Below are positions 13,778 to 21,556 of a stretch of DNA of 64,000 nucleotides, one piece after another. A program made the translations under genes and the position numbers. The first letter of the stretch is position 1. Every line of letters starts with the position of its first letter. The stretch is from NCBI GenBank assembly GCA_016710285.1, contig JADJXR010000001.1, forward strand, positions 4,280,501 to 4,344,500, in the 5' to 3' direction. The notes under the pieces are model-generated. The model searched no databases. It saw nothing but the letters and a program-made list of their open reading frames with translations, and had not been told where the DNA came from. The DNA is from Chlorobiota bacterium (GTDB lineage Bacteria; Bacteroidota; Ignavibacteria; OLB7).

Positions 13778-14311
13778 TTACGCGGAAACTCCTTCCTTCT
13801 TTTTGGCGACCTCTTCAATCACCGACGACAGGTCGCGCATGACGGCGTTAATTGAGCCAACAATGCCGGAGATCGGAGCCTGCAGCGAGCCAACGATAGC
13901 GGCCAGCATATCCTTCCGTGAAGGCATGGCGGCAATCTCGGCAAGGCGTTTGCCTTCAAAGACTTCTCCTTCCAGCACCGCAAAGTTCAGTTTCGGAAGC
14001 TCAGTTTTTGGATCAATGAACTCCTTCAACACGCGGGCAGGGGCTGCGGGATCATCATACCCGAGGGCGATGCCGGTTTGCCCGACAAAGCGGCCAAGGA
14101 TGTGATCGTAGCCGCCACGCTCCTGCAGCGCACGCTTGATCAGCGTGTTTTTGGCAACCTTGTACTTCACCCCCGCTTTCTTGAATTCGCGACGCAGGCG
14201 GATGGTGTCGGCAACATTCAGCCCCGTGAAGTCAATGGAGTAAATTCCACTGGCTCCATCCATCATCTCGGCCACATCGGCGACGACTTGTGCTTTCTGT
14301 TCTCTGTTCAT
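13778..14311 (-). CDS. rplJ: 50S ribosomal protein L10
   Basis: The 177-residue protein begins MNREQKAQVVADVAEMMDGA and shows the L10 core (DFTGLNVADTIRLRREFKKAGVKYKVAKNTLIKRAL) plus the C-terminal helix (IVGSINAVMRDLSSVIEEVAKKKE) that binds L7/L12 dimers. It anchors the stalk to 23S rRNA and in many bacteria represses its own leader. It lies between rplA and rplL. Confidence 0.97.
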   Translation of the reverse strand: MNREQKAQVVADVAEMMDGASGIYSIDFTGLNVADTIRLRREFKKAGVKYKVAKNTLIKRALQERGGYDHILGRFVGQTGIALGYDDPAAPARVLKEFIDPKTELPKLNFAVLEGEVFEGKRLAEIAAMPSRKDMLAAIVGSLQAPISGIVGSINAVMRDLSSVIEEVAKKKEGVSA

Positions 14312-14540
14312 AGTCTTCGGTGAGCGATCTGGCTCACGGCTATCATGGTAATCTATGTTGATCCCGGATCGGGCCGATGATGGAACTATGGTTACGTTGG
14401 AGAAGCCTTGCCCCGTGTTATCGGGAAGCAAGCCAAACGCACGCAAGAATCATCGGAACGCCGGAGTAAGCGGAACCCCTTCTACCAATCGTTGAGCATC
14501 ATGGATCGAAGGGGGAGTGCGTAATCGAAACGTAGAGAGA
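14312..14540 (-). promoter_or_regulatory. Untranslated rplJ leader, candidate L10 autoregulatory region
   Basis: This is a 229-bp gap between rplA and rplJ with no plausible gene. A perfect 6-bp hairpin (GTGAGC/GCTCAC, 14320-14337) lies just upstream of the rplJ start. In many bacteria this position holds the L10-L7/L12 leader RNA. I could not match the conserved kink-turn by eye, so the assignment rests on position. Confidence 0.35.
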
Positions 14541-15251
14541 TTAGTGGTGGTCGGCAACACCCGTGAAGGTGGCCTCCAGCACCGGAACCCCAGGCCCCAT
14601 GGTGGAGCTAAGCGTGATGCCACGGACGTATTTTCCTTTGGCCGTCTGTGGTTTTGCGCGAAGGATGCTTCCAACAAAACTTTGGATGTTATCCATCAGC
14701 TTATCAAGCTCGAACGAGGCTTTGCCAACCGAAGCGTGAACCACGCCAGCGCGGTCAACGCGGTACTCGATTTTACCGGCTTTCACCTCACGTACGGCTG
14801 TGCCGACGTCGGTGGTGACCGTTCCCGATTTCGGGTTTGGCATCAGGCCGCGCGGGCCAAGGATTTTGCCTAGCTTGCCAAGCTCGCCCATCACATCGGG
14901 AGTAGCGATGATAACGTCAACATCGGTCCACCCCCCTTTGATCTTCTCCAGCATATCCTCGAACCCGACGTGATCGGCACCGGCCTCGCGAGCGTCTTGC
15001 TGCTTGGCTTCGCGGGTGATGACGGCAACACGGACGGTTTTGCCGATACCGTGCGGCAGCGATACCGTTCCACGAACCATCTGGTCCGCCTTACGCGGGT
15101 CCACACCAAGACGAATGGCGATATCTACCGACTCGTCGAACTTTGCCGTTGCGTTCTCCTTGACAAGTTGAACCGCCTGGCGAAGCTCGTACGGGTTGTT
15201 CTTATCAACCTTGCGAGTGATGTTGCTGAATCGTTTGCTATGCTTTGACAT
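14541..15251 (-). CDS. rplA: 50S ribosomal protein L1
   Basis: The 236-residue protein starts at MSKHSKRFSNITRKVDKN. The L1 signature is clear: FDESVDIAIRLGVDPRKADQMVRGTVSLPHG, the domain II GKILGPRGLMPNPKSGTVT and the closing AKPQTAKGKYVRGITLSSTMGPGV. L1 forms the mobile stalk at the E site and may repress rplK-rplA translation. It follows rplK after 122 bp. Confidence 0.97.
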   Translation of the reverse strand: MSKHSKRFSNITRKVDKNNPYELRQAVQLVKENATAKFDESVDIAIRLGVDPRKADQMVRGTVSLPHGIGKTVRVAVITREAKQQDAREAGADHVGFEDMLEKIKGGWTDVDVIIATPDVMGELGKLGKILGPRGLMPNPKSGTVTTDVGTAVREVKAGKIEYRVDRAGVVHASVGKASFELDKLMDNIQSFVGSILRAKPQTAKGKYVRGITLSSTMGPGVPVLEATFTGVADHH

Positions 15252-15373
15252 ATCTAAAATCTTCAATCCATCCGCCGCGTTGTTGCGGGGAAGTCAAATG
15301 GTGACTGTGTGGAGAACGTCTTGGCGCAGAAGCCGCCGTGCTTGCTTCGGAAGCGGAGCCGGGGCGCGGGGAA

Positions 15374-15799
15374 TTAGTCTTCGACGGTGATGCCCATCGA
15401 GCGTGCTGTTCCGGCCATCATCGAGACCGCGCTTTCGATGGTGTCGCAGTTCAAATCGTTCATTTTCAGCTTGGCGATCTCTTCCAACTGCGAACGCTTG
15501 ACCTTGGCGACTTTGTTGCGGTTTGGCTCGGCAGAACCTTTCGGGATGCCAAGTTCTTTGATAATCAAGACCGCAGCGGGTGGGCTTTTTACAACAAACG
15601 TGAAGGTTTTATCGGAGTAGAAACTGACGAGAACTGGTGTCAGAATCCCCCCATCCTTCTGCGTTTTTGCGTTGAACTGCTTCACGAACTCCATGCCGTT
15701 CAAGCCGCGCTGACCGAACGCCGGACCAACGGGCGGAGCCATTGTTGCCGAACCTGCGGTGATCTGGAGCTTGAACGTGCCGAGTAATTTCTTTGCCAT
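15374..15799 (-). CDS. rplK: 50S ribosomal protein L11
   Basis: The 141-residue protein contains PPVGPAFGQRGLNGMEFVKQFN, the N-terminal proline-rich thiostrepton-site segment, and the C-terminal rRNA-binding domain ending LNCDTIESAVSMMAGTARSMGITVED. It stabilises the GTPase-associated centre of 23S rRNA. It directly follows nusG (57 bp). Confidence 0.98.
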   Translation of the reverse strand: MAKKLLGTFKLQITAGSATMAPPVGPAFGQRGLNGMEFVKQFNAKTQKDGGILTPVLVSFYSDKTFTFVVKSPPAAVLIIKELGIPKGSAEPNRNKVAKVKRSQLEEIAKLKMNDLNCDTIESAVSMMAGTARSMGITVED

Positions 15800-15856
15800 G
15801 ACGGAACTCTATTTGCTGTTGCTATGTTCTCTGCTTTCCTATTCTATCACGGAGCC

Positions 15857-16435
15857 TTATCGCTCCATCTCCACTTGCGAAAAATCCAATTCCACTGGGG
15901 TTTTGCGCCCGAAAATGGAGACCTCCACTTTCAGTTTTTGCTTGCTCATATTGACTTCGCGAACCACACCGCTGAAGTTGTTGAACGGTCCTTCGATCAC
16001 CTTCACCGGGTCGCCTTCGCGGAAGGCATCCACGATCGTCTCCACGTGCTTCCGCTCCTCCACCCTGTCCAAAATTTTATTGATCTCATCCGGCTGAAGC
16101 GGGGTTGGTTCGGTTTTGGTTCCAACGAAGCTGATAACCGAAGGAGTGTTTTGGATCAAATCTTTCACCTTCTTGTTCAGCACCGCCTCGACCAACACAT
16201 ACCCTGGCAAGAAATTTTTCTGGCGGGTTCGTTTTTTGCCGTCGCGAACTTCAAAGACTTTTTCAAGGGGGATCAGGACGTTGGGGACAAGCTCATCAAG
16301 CCCAAGCCGCTTAATTTCGCTATCCAGAATCTGCTTCACACGAAGTTCGTGCCCGGAGTAGGTTCGGATAGCGTACCAGCGGCGCTGAATCGCCATTTCG
16401 CCGCCAGCGGTTGCCGTATGTTCAGGTTGGTACAT
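15857..16435 (-). CDS. nusG: Transcription termination/antitermination factor NusG
   Basis: The 192-residue protein has an NGN domain (RRWYAIRTYSGHELRVKQILDSEI; NFLPGYVLVEAVLNKKVKDLIQNTPSVISFVG) and a C-terminal KOW domain (FREGDPVKVIEGPFNNFSGVVREVN). It binds RNA polymerase, suppresses pausing and couples to Rho or ribosomal S10. The first 13 residues (MYQPEHTATAGGE) precede an internal MAIQRRWYAIRTYS that could be the true start. It lies 12 bp after secE. Confidence 0.97.
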   Translation of the reverse strand: MYQPEHTATAGGEMAIQRRWYAIRTYSGHELRVKQILDSEIKRLGLDELVPNVLIPLEKVFEVRDGKKRTRQKNFLPGYVLVEAVLNKKVKDLIQNTPSVISFVGTKTEPTPLQPDEINKILDRVEERKHVETIVDAFREGDPVKVIEGPFNNFSGVVREVNMSKQKLKVEVSIFGRKTPVELDFSQVEMER

Positions 16436-16447
16436 TGGGCAGGAGCC

Positions 16448-16630
16448 TTAAAACAGAAGTCCAAAGAGTTTGGTCAGGACAAAATCAGCAACGCCAACCA
16501 TCACCACCACGCATAAGCATACAACGATGGTGACAGCGGTGGATTCCTGTAATTGCTCCTTGGTCGGCCACGAGACTTTCTTCATCTCGCTGCTGACATC
16601 GCGAACAAAACCAACGATAGTCTGCTTCAT
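16448..16630 (-). CDS. secE: Preprotein translocase subunit SecE
   Basis: The 60-residue protein has the SecE signature VRDVSSEMKKVSWPTKEQLQESTAVTIVV followed by a single membrane helix (VVCLCVVVMVGVADFVLTKLFGLLF). It is the short one-helix form that clamps SecY. It lies between the tRNA array and nusG, the classic position. Confidence 0.97.
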   Translation of the reverse strand: MKQTIVGFVRDVSSEMKKVSWPTKEQLQESTAVTIVVCLCVVVMVGVADFVLTKLFGLLF

Positions 16631-16665
16631 AAGTATCGTCTATCCCTCTGAAATATCTGATTCTT

Positions 16666-16871
16666 GCAGGACTTGAACCCGCAACCTTCCCGATTGGAAT
16701 CGGGATGCTCTACCCCTTTCTCAACTTGCACGGGCGGCAGGACTTGAACCCGCAACCTTCCCGATTGGAATCGGGATGCTCTACCCCTTTCTCAACTTGC
16801 ACGGGCGGCAGGACTTGAACCCGCAACCTTCCCGATTGGAAATCGGGATGCTCCACCCCTTTCTCAACTTG
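16666..16871 (-). repeat. Three tandem 71-72 bp units carrying tRNA 3' portions
   Basis: Units begin at 16666, 16737 and 16808. Read on the minus strand, each holds GGTAGAGC, an anticodon-arm-like hairpin CCCGATT(T)CCAATCGGG, variable-loop AGGTT, and the T-arm and 3' acceptor strand identical to tRNA-Trp (GCGGGTTCAAGTCCTGC, CGCCCGT). They lack the 5' acceptor strand and D-arm start. They directly follow the real tRNA-Trp in the transcription direction. Confidence 0.9.
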
Positions 16872-16943
<72 letters not shown>

Positions 16944-16944
<1 letters not shown>

Positions 16945-17653
16945 AAACGCTCTATTCTGTTGGGCAACCTCCCCGATTGGAAATCGGGGTGCTCTACCAA
17001 TTGAGCTACACCCGTAAACGCTCTATTCTGTTGGGCAACCTCCCCGATTGGAAATCGGGGTGCTCTACCAATTGAGCTACACCCGTAAACGCTCTATTCT
17101 GTTGGGCAACCTCCCCGATTGGAAATCGGGGTGCTCTACCAATTGAGCTACACCCGTAAACGCTCTATTCTGTTGGGCAACCTCCCCGATTGGAAATCAG
17201 GGTGCTCTACCAATTGAGCTACACCCGTAAACGCTCTATTCTGTTGGGCAACCTCCCCGATTGGAAATCAGGGTGCTCTACCAATTGAGCTACACCCGTA
17301 AACGCTCTATTCTGTTGGGCAACCTCCCCGATTGGAAATCGGGGTGCTCTACCAATTGAGCTACACCCGTAAACGCTCTATTCTGTTGGGCAACCTCCCC
17401 GATTGGAAATCGGGGTGCTCTACCAATTGAGCTACACCCGTAAACGCTCTATTCTGTTGGGCAACCTCCCCGATTGGAAATCGGGGTGCTCTACCAATTG
17501 AGCTACACCCGTAAACACTCTATTCTATTGGGCAACCTCCCCGATTGCAAATCGGGGTGCTCTACCAATTGAGCTACACCCGTAAACACTCTATTCTGTT
17601 GGGCAACCTCCCCGATTGCAAATCGGGGTGCTCTACCAATTGAGCTACATCCG
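16944..17653 (-). repeat. Ten exact-length 71-bp tandem units carrying tRNA 5' portions
   Basis: Units begin at 16944 and then every 71 bp up to 17583. On the minus strand each starts with the tRNA-Trp acceptor 5' strand and D-arm (ACGGGTGTAGCTCAATTGG), then GTAGAGCA, then the hairpin CCCCGATTTCCAATCGGGG in place of the Trp anticodon arm, then AGGTTGC. It then diverges into CCAACAGAATAGAGCGTTT instead of a T-arm. Two units (17157, 17228) have CAGGG for CGGGG in the plus strand. Two (17512, 17583) have the loop TTTGCAA instead of TTTCCAA. None can fold into a full tRNA. Confidence 0.95.
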
Positions 17654-17665
17654 TAAACCGCGTGG

Positions 17666-17815
17666 TTAGCGTGTTTCTTTGTGGACGGTGCGTTTGTTGT
17701 CCCACTTGCAGAATTTTTTGTATTCCACACGCCCTGATTGCTTCTTCTTGTTTTTCGTCGCGGTGTAGTTACGACGCTTGCACTCGGTGCATTCCAGTGT
17801 AATGATGTCGCGCAT
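17666..17815 (-). CDS. rpmG: 50S ribosomal protein L33 with degenerate zinc ribbon
   Basis: The 49-residue protein starts MRDIITLECTECKRRNYTAT and ends TVHKETR, the usual L33 layout. The first knuckle CTEC is intact. The second, normally YCPxCRKHT, reads FCKWDNKRT, so the fourth cysteine is lost and the site probably no longer binds zinc normally. It is encoded between tRNA-Gly and the tRNA-like array, where tuf is found in many other bacteria. Confidence 0.93.
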   Translation of the reverse strand: MRDIITLECTECKRRNYTATKNKKKQSGRVEYKKFCKWDNKRTVHKETR

Positions 17816-17846
17816 GGTTTTCGGTTTCCGAAATGATAAAGGATAG

Positions 17847-17919
17847 AGCGGGAGACGGGACTCGAACCCGCGACCAACAGCTTGGAAGGCTGTGACTCTA
17901 CCAACTGAGTTACTCCCGC
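17847..17919 (-). tRNA. glyT: tRNA-Gly (TCC)
   Basis: A 73-nt cloverleaf: acceptor GCGGGAG/CTCCCGC, anticodon loop CTTCCAA with anticodon TCC, T-arm GCGGG TTCGAGT CCCGT. No encoded CCA. It belongs to the Tyr-Thr-Gly tRNA group upstream of rpmG. Confidence 0.95.
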
Positions 17920-17941
17920 TTAACGAACGGTATTGAGAGAG

Positions 17942-18014
<73 letters not shown>

Positions 18015-18254
18015 GTAAACACTCTACTTGCTATGATGTGACGAAGGCGGTGGGATTCGATCAGGGAAGAGATGATGGAGGTTGTTCACCCGTGATGGCA
18101 AACGCCCCAACATCGTGCTGATGAGCAACTCCCGCATGGCTTCCCAGCCGACAAGCCCACCGTGTGGCGAACTTGTTCTGAGCGGTAGTCTTCCCCGGTC
18201 TGTTTCCCCGGAGCCGTAACGTCACTCGCAAATAAATCTGACAAAGAACTGAAG

Positions 18255-18337
18255 TGGGCAGGGAAGGATTCGAACCTCCGTACTCGTAAGAGAGCAGATT
18301 TACAGTCTGCCGCCATTAACCACTCGGCCACCTGCCC
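18255..18337 (-). tRNA. tyrU: tRNA-Tyr (GTA)
   Basis: An 83-nt type II tRNA: acceptor GGGCAGG/CCTGCCC, anticodon loop CTGTAAA with anticodon GTA, a long variable arm (CTCTTACGAGTAC region) and T-arm GGAGG TTCGAAT CCTTC. It is first in the tRNA-rpmG-secE-nusG-rpl-rpo cluster. A 240-bp gap with no recognisable gene separates it from tRNA-Thr. Confidence 0.95.
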
Positions 18338-18463
18338 TTGGCTGTGCGGGGGGTTGTTGACCCCCTTCGTTTAAGAGCCTGCAAATATAGGCGAAGCGGG
18401 TAGCGGCTGCCAAGCATTTTTTTGGCAAAAAACAACGACTAACAAAATGGCACGAACTCCAAG

Positions 18464-19585
18464 CTACCGGGCAGTTGCTGGGCGCAAACCGTACGTGCTG
18501 GCGATATGCTCGGCAATGCGTGCGTGCACGCCCGGGGCCTCCAAACTGTTGCGGACCTGCAGCAAATCCGCCGCCACTTGCTGGCGATAGCCGGCATCGG
18601 TGGCCAGCCTTCGGATTTCATCGGCCAAGCGTTGCGGGGTGGCATCCGTTTGCAGGAATTCCCGAACGATCTCCTTCCCCGCAATGATGTTCGCTATCCC
18701 CAGCTGCCGAACCTTTGCAAGCCGGCTGAAGATCGCAAAGTTGATGGCGGAGGTCCGGTAGAACAACGCGTACGGCACCCCAAAAATCGTTGCCTCCATT
18801 GTGGAGGTTCCCGATTTCACCAACGCGACATCGGCCTGCATCAGCGCGCTGTGGGGTTGGCTAAGAATTTCGATGTTGGCTCCGTTCCCCAGAAGCAGAT
18901 CCGGCGGTATCGAAGGGGCACGCTGCACCACGTGCCGGAACCGCTCGCCCAACAACGCCGCCACCTCCCTCACCAGCGGCCAATGGCGCGCAATCTCCCC
19001 TTTTCGGCTCCCCGGCAAGTAGGCAATGGTTGGGATGGAGTTCGGCAATGCAGCCCGCTTTTGCGATTCCAATTCCGTGAGAAGATCAACCAGCGGATGC
19101 CCAAAGTAGTTGGCGGCGATGCCATGCCCCCGGAAATACTCCACCTCGAACTTGAAGCCAACAACCAGCGTGTCAATCACCCGGCGCATCTGCTTCACGC
19201 GGGACTCCTTCCAGGCCCAGACTTGCGGAGCCATGAACCAAACAACCGGGATCCCGCGCTCCTTCAGCACCGCAGCCAATTTCAGGTTGAAGCCAGGGTA
19301 ATCCACCAAGATTGCCAGTTGTGGGGAGTGGTTTGGGATGGAGTTCACCACATCCGTAAAGATTCCCCGAAGGGTCCGGTACTTCCGCACAACTTCGCTG
19401 ATCCCCACCACCGCCATCTGGTTGATGTGATGGAGCAACTCCACCCCTGCTTCCTTCATCCTCTCCCCTCCCGTTCCGTAAAACTTGAGCGCAGGGTTGA
19501 TCCGCTGCAGTTCGCGAACCAGCAGCCCGGCATACGTCTCCCCCGATTGCTCGCCGCTGATGATAAGAATTGGGTTGTTGGACAT
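18464..19585 (-). CDS. lpxB: Lipid-A-disaccharide synthase
   Basis: The start at 19585 (MSNNPILIISGEQSGETYAGLLVREL) gives 373 residues, the normal LpxB length. Diagnostic segments are SGEQSGE near residue 10 (usually SGExSGD), FYGTGGERMKEAGVELL, VDYPGFNLKLA, WFMAPQVWAWKESRVKQMR and the C-terminal KSGTSTMEATIFGVPYALFYRTSAINF. It condenses UDP-2,3-diacylglucosamine with lipid X to make the lipid A disaccharide, so the organism makes lipopolysaccharide. The 323 bp upstream to 19908 contain no gene I can support. Confidence 0.95.
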   Translation of the reverse strand: MSNNPILIISGEQSGETYAGLLVRELQRINPALKFYGTGGERMKEAGVELLHHINQMAVVGISEVVRKYRTLRGIFTDVVNSIPNHSPQLAILVDYPGFNLKLAAVLKERGIPVVWFMAPQVWAWKESRVKQMRRVIDTLVVGFKFEVEYFRGHGIAANYFGHPLVDLLTELESQKRAALPNSIPTIAYLPGSRKGEIARHWPLVREVAALLGERFRHVVQRAPSIPPDLLLGNGANIEILSQPHSALMQADVALVKSGTSTMEATIFGVPYALFYRTSAINFAIFSRLAKVRQLGIANIIAGKEIVREFLQTDATPQRLADEIRRLATDAGYRQQVAADLLQVRNSLEAPGVHARIAEHIASTYGLRPATAR

Positions 19586-19908
19586 CACGATGAAAAGTAA
19601 GGAATCGGGAGCATCAAACCCGGAGGATATTTTGGGGGATGACAATCTTTGATAGAGCTTTGATAGACCCGCCCGCGCAAAGCAAGAATACTGCATGAAC
19701 ACAAAACTCTATTTTGGCGAGAAGAGTATCAGCAACACCTTGCTTCCTGCAAGGCATCAACACACCCCGCCTTATTCCATCATCCATGAATGAGGCTTCG
19801 ATAAAAATTATTAGGAGTTGAATGATGAGAGGCGACTGTTATGCTCAGAAGAGGTACTGACGTATTGTAGGTTGACTTCTTTCCTTTGGACGTAGCTCAA
19901 GACCTGTA

Positions 19909-20493
19909 TTAGTACAAGTCATGTAATTCGGGGAAATTGCGCTTCAATTTCTCTTTCGCTCGGTTCCCTTTTTGTCGTATTGCTTCCTCACTCTTTCCAA
20001 GTTCCTGAGCAATCTCTTTATAACTATAGAGTAGCCCAAAGTGGTAATAGACAATCATCTGTTCTTCTTCACTCAACACATTCTTGATTCTCTCCCAATC
20101 TATGTGTGCGTCAATGAATACTCCCACTCCCACTCCCACTCCCACTCCCACTCCCACTCCCACTCCCACTCCCACTCCCACTCCCACGTGGATATTTTCA
20201 TCAAATGATTCATGGTTTATACTGGCTCCTCCTTTTCGCTGCTCCCTGCGTTGATATTTTTGAGCTTCATGTTTAAGAATTCCGAGCATCCAGTATGTGA
20301 AACTTCGTTCTGGATCCCACTGGTGAAATTCTAACCACGCTTTTGCTTTTGCTTCACTAAGGATTTCTTCTCGTGCATATTCTTCGCTCACATTCCATCG
20401 AAGCCATCTCAAAAGTATGGGATTAGCAACTTCAATAAGGTACAACCATTCTTCCGTTACTGTTGTTCTTTGCTGGCGGGGCGAGGAGGCCAT
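19909..20493 (-). CDS. RNA polymerase sigma-70 family (ECF-like) factor with Gly-Val repeat linker
   Basis: The start at 20493 (MASSPRQQRTTVTEEWLYLI) gives 194 residues. Residues 25-85 look like sigma region 2 (ILLRWLRWNVSEEYAREEILSEAKAKAWLEFHQWDPERSFTYWMLGILKHEAQKYQRRE) and 133-190 like region 4 with a helix-turn-helix (YSYKEIAQELGKSEEAIRQKGNRAKEKLKRNF). The linker, residues 103-125, is Val followed by eleven Gly-Val pairs, encoded by a perfect hexanucleotide microsatellite. It should direct polymerase to a small regulon. No anti-sigma factor is recognisable nearby. The next gene upstream is an outer-membrane-like protein. Confidence 0.8.
   Translation of the reverse strand: MASSPRQQRTTVTEEWLYLIEVANPILLRWLRWNVSEEYAREEILSEAKAKAWLEFHQWDPERSFTYWMLGILKHEAQKYQRREQRKGGASINHESFDENIHVGVGVGVGVGVGVGVGVGVGVGVFIDAHIDWERIKNVLSEEEQMIVYYHFGLLYSYKEIAQELGKSEEAIRQKGNRAKEKLKRNFPELHDLY
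20120..20185. repeat. Hexanucleotide microsatellite (ACTCCC)x11 inside the sigma factor gene
   Basis: Eleven perfect copies of ACTCCC on the plus strand, GGGAGT on the coding strand, encode Gly-Val. Copy changes keep the frame and alter linker length only. The G-rich coding strand could form G-quadruplexes. Confidence 0.97.
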
Positions 20494-20606
20494 TACCAAA
20501 CTCCTATATGTAGTATCCTGTAGTTTCGATCCTATACTTTGTTCTAGAAGGTTTGCCACAGTTGTGAAGTCTTGTTGGCTTTGGCGATGCTTCGATGGCT
20601 CCCCTC

Positions 20607-21482
20607 TCAAAAATCTTGCATAATCCCCAGTGTCAGCGATTGGCGTATCTGGGTGCGCCGGGTTTGCCTTACATCTTGCACCACCGTAAAATTCCACGTT
20701 ACTCCAATAAACTTCCACACCTTCACTCGTAACTCGTTCTCCGATCGCACAGCCCATACCCTAACATCGTCGAATGATCCGAACATCCCAAAACGTCCCG
20801 TGTATGTGAGCGATGAGTCTATCTGGGCCGACATCTCATTGACCCATTCAACTCCCGACTGAGCTTTGTAAGCCTCAATTTCTGGGGTTCGTACATCGTT
20901 GGTTTGTTGTGTGTGATAGTGTGCACGAAGCTGCTGTAACGTGAAGCCGAGTCGTGAACTCCATGAAGCAGTTTTGCTTCCAAGAAAATAAGTACCGCCA
21001 AGTGCCTGTTGCGATGTTACCGGATCCCAAAGGTTTGCTGTGCGAATTCGCTGTCCACCAACAATGGCAAACGATTCGGTCAGAGGCGTGCGGAAATTGG
21101 CACTAGCGTAAGGATTAACCATCCATCCAAGCGGCAGCACAATAATTGCTTCGGCAAACGCCTCATTATCACTCAGGCGAAAAGCGTTTTGTGGAATGGA
21201 GTCAGCACGGTAGCTGCCACCGATCAATGTTGTAAAGGTTGTGCGGAAGGTGCATGGTGTAAAATTCCACTGATAGTTACTGCGAGTAGAAATCCGTGCT
21301 GAAACTATGGATTCATCACCTTGCAGAGTGTTCCATGAAGATGATTGAACAAAGGAACAGTTGATCAAAGTTCCGGTGGGTAGCAACGGCGGTGGAATAG
21401 GAGTCTGTGCAACCAGAACTCGACTTATGGTTATCCACAGCAAGCACCACCAACTTAGGGGATTGTAGGACGATGATCTCAT
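20607..21482 (-). CDS. Predicted outer-membrane protein, DUF3078-like
   Basis: The 291-residue protein starts MRSSSYNPLSWWCLLWITISRVLVAQ, a plausible signal peptide with cleavage after VLVAQ. The remainder alternates hydrophobic and polar residues with repeated aromatic strand ends (NYQWNFTPCTFRTTFTTLIGGSYR; ASWSSRLGFTLQQLRAHY; IDSSLTYTGRFGMFGSF) and ends in phenylalanine (GIMQDF), as outer-membrane barrels often do. The pattern resembles the Bacteroidetes DUF3078 family, but I am not sure of that assignment. It sits 113 bp upstream of the sigma factor on the same strand, so the two may be co-transcribed. Confidence 0.6.
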   Translation of the reverse strand: MRSSSYNPLSWWCLLWITISRVLVAQTPIPPPLLPTGTLINCSFVQSSSWNTLQGDESIVSARISTRSNYQWNFTPCTFRTTFTTLIGGSYRADSIPQNAFRLSDNEAFAEAIIVLPLGWMVNPYASANFRTPLTESFAIVGGQRIRTANLWDPVTSQQALGGTYFLGSKTASWSSRLGFTLQQLRAHYHTQQTNDVRTPEIEAYKAQSGVEWVNEMSAQIDSSLTYTGRFGMFGSFDDVRVWAVRSENELRVKVWKFIGVTWNFTVVQDVRQTRRTQIRQSLTLGIMQDF

Positions 21483-21556
21483 GCTCTTTCAAACGGTCGT
21501 TCATATACCTATTCATTGCTCGTGTACTATCGGCAGCATCCTGACTGGGTTTGAGC

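Noticed and set aside
18506..19600. 364-residue plus-strand open frame opposite lpxB
   Set aside because: It is antisense to an intact lpxB and has the composition of a shadow frame.
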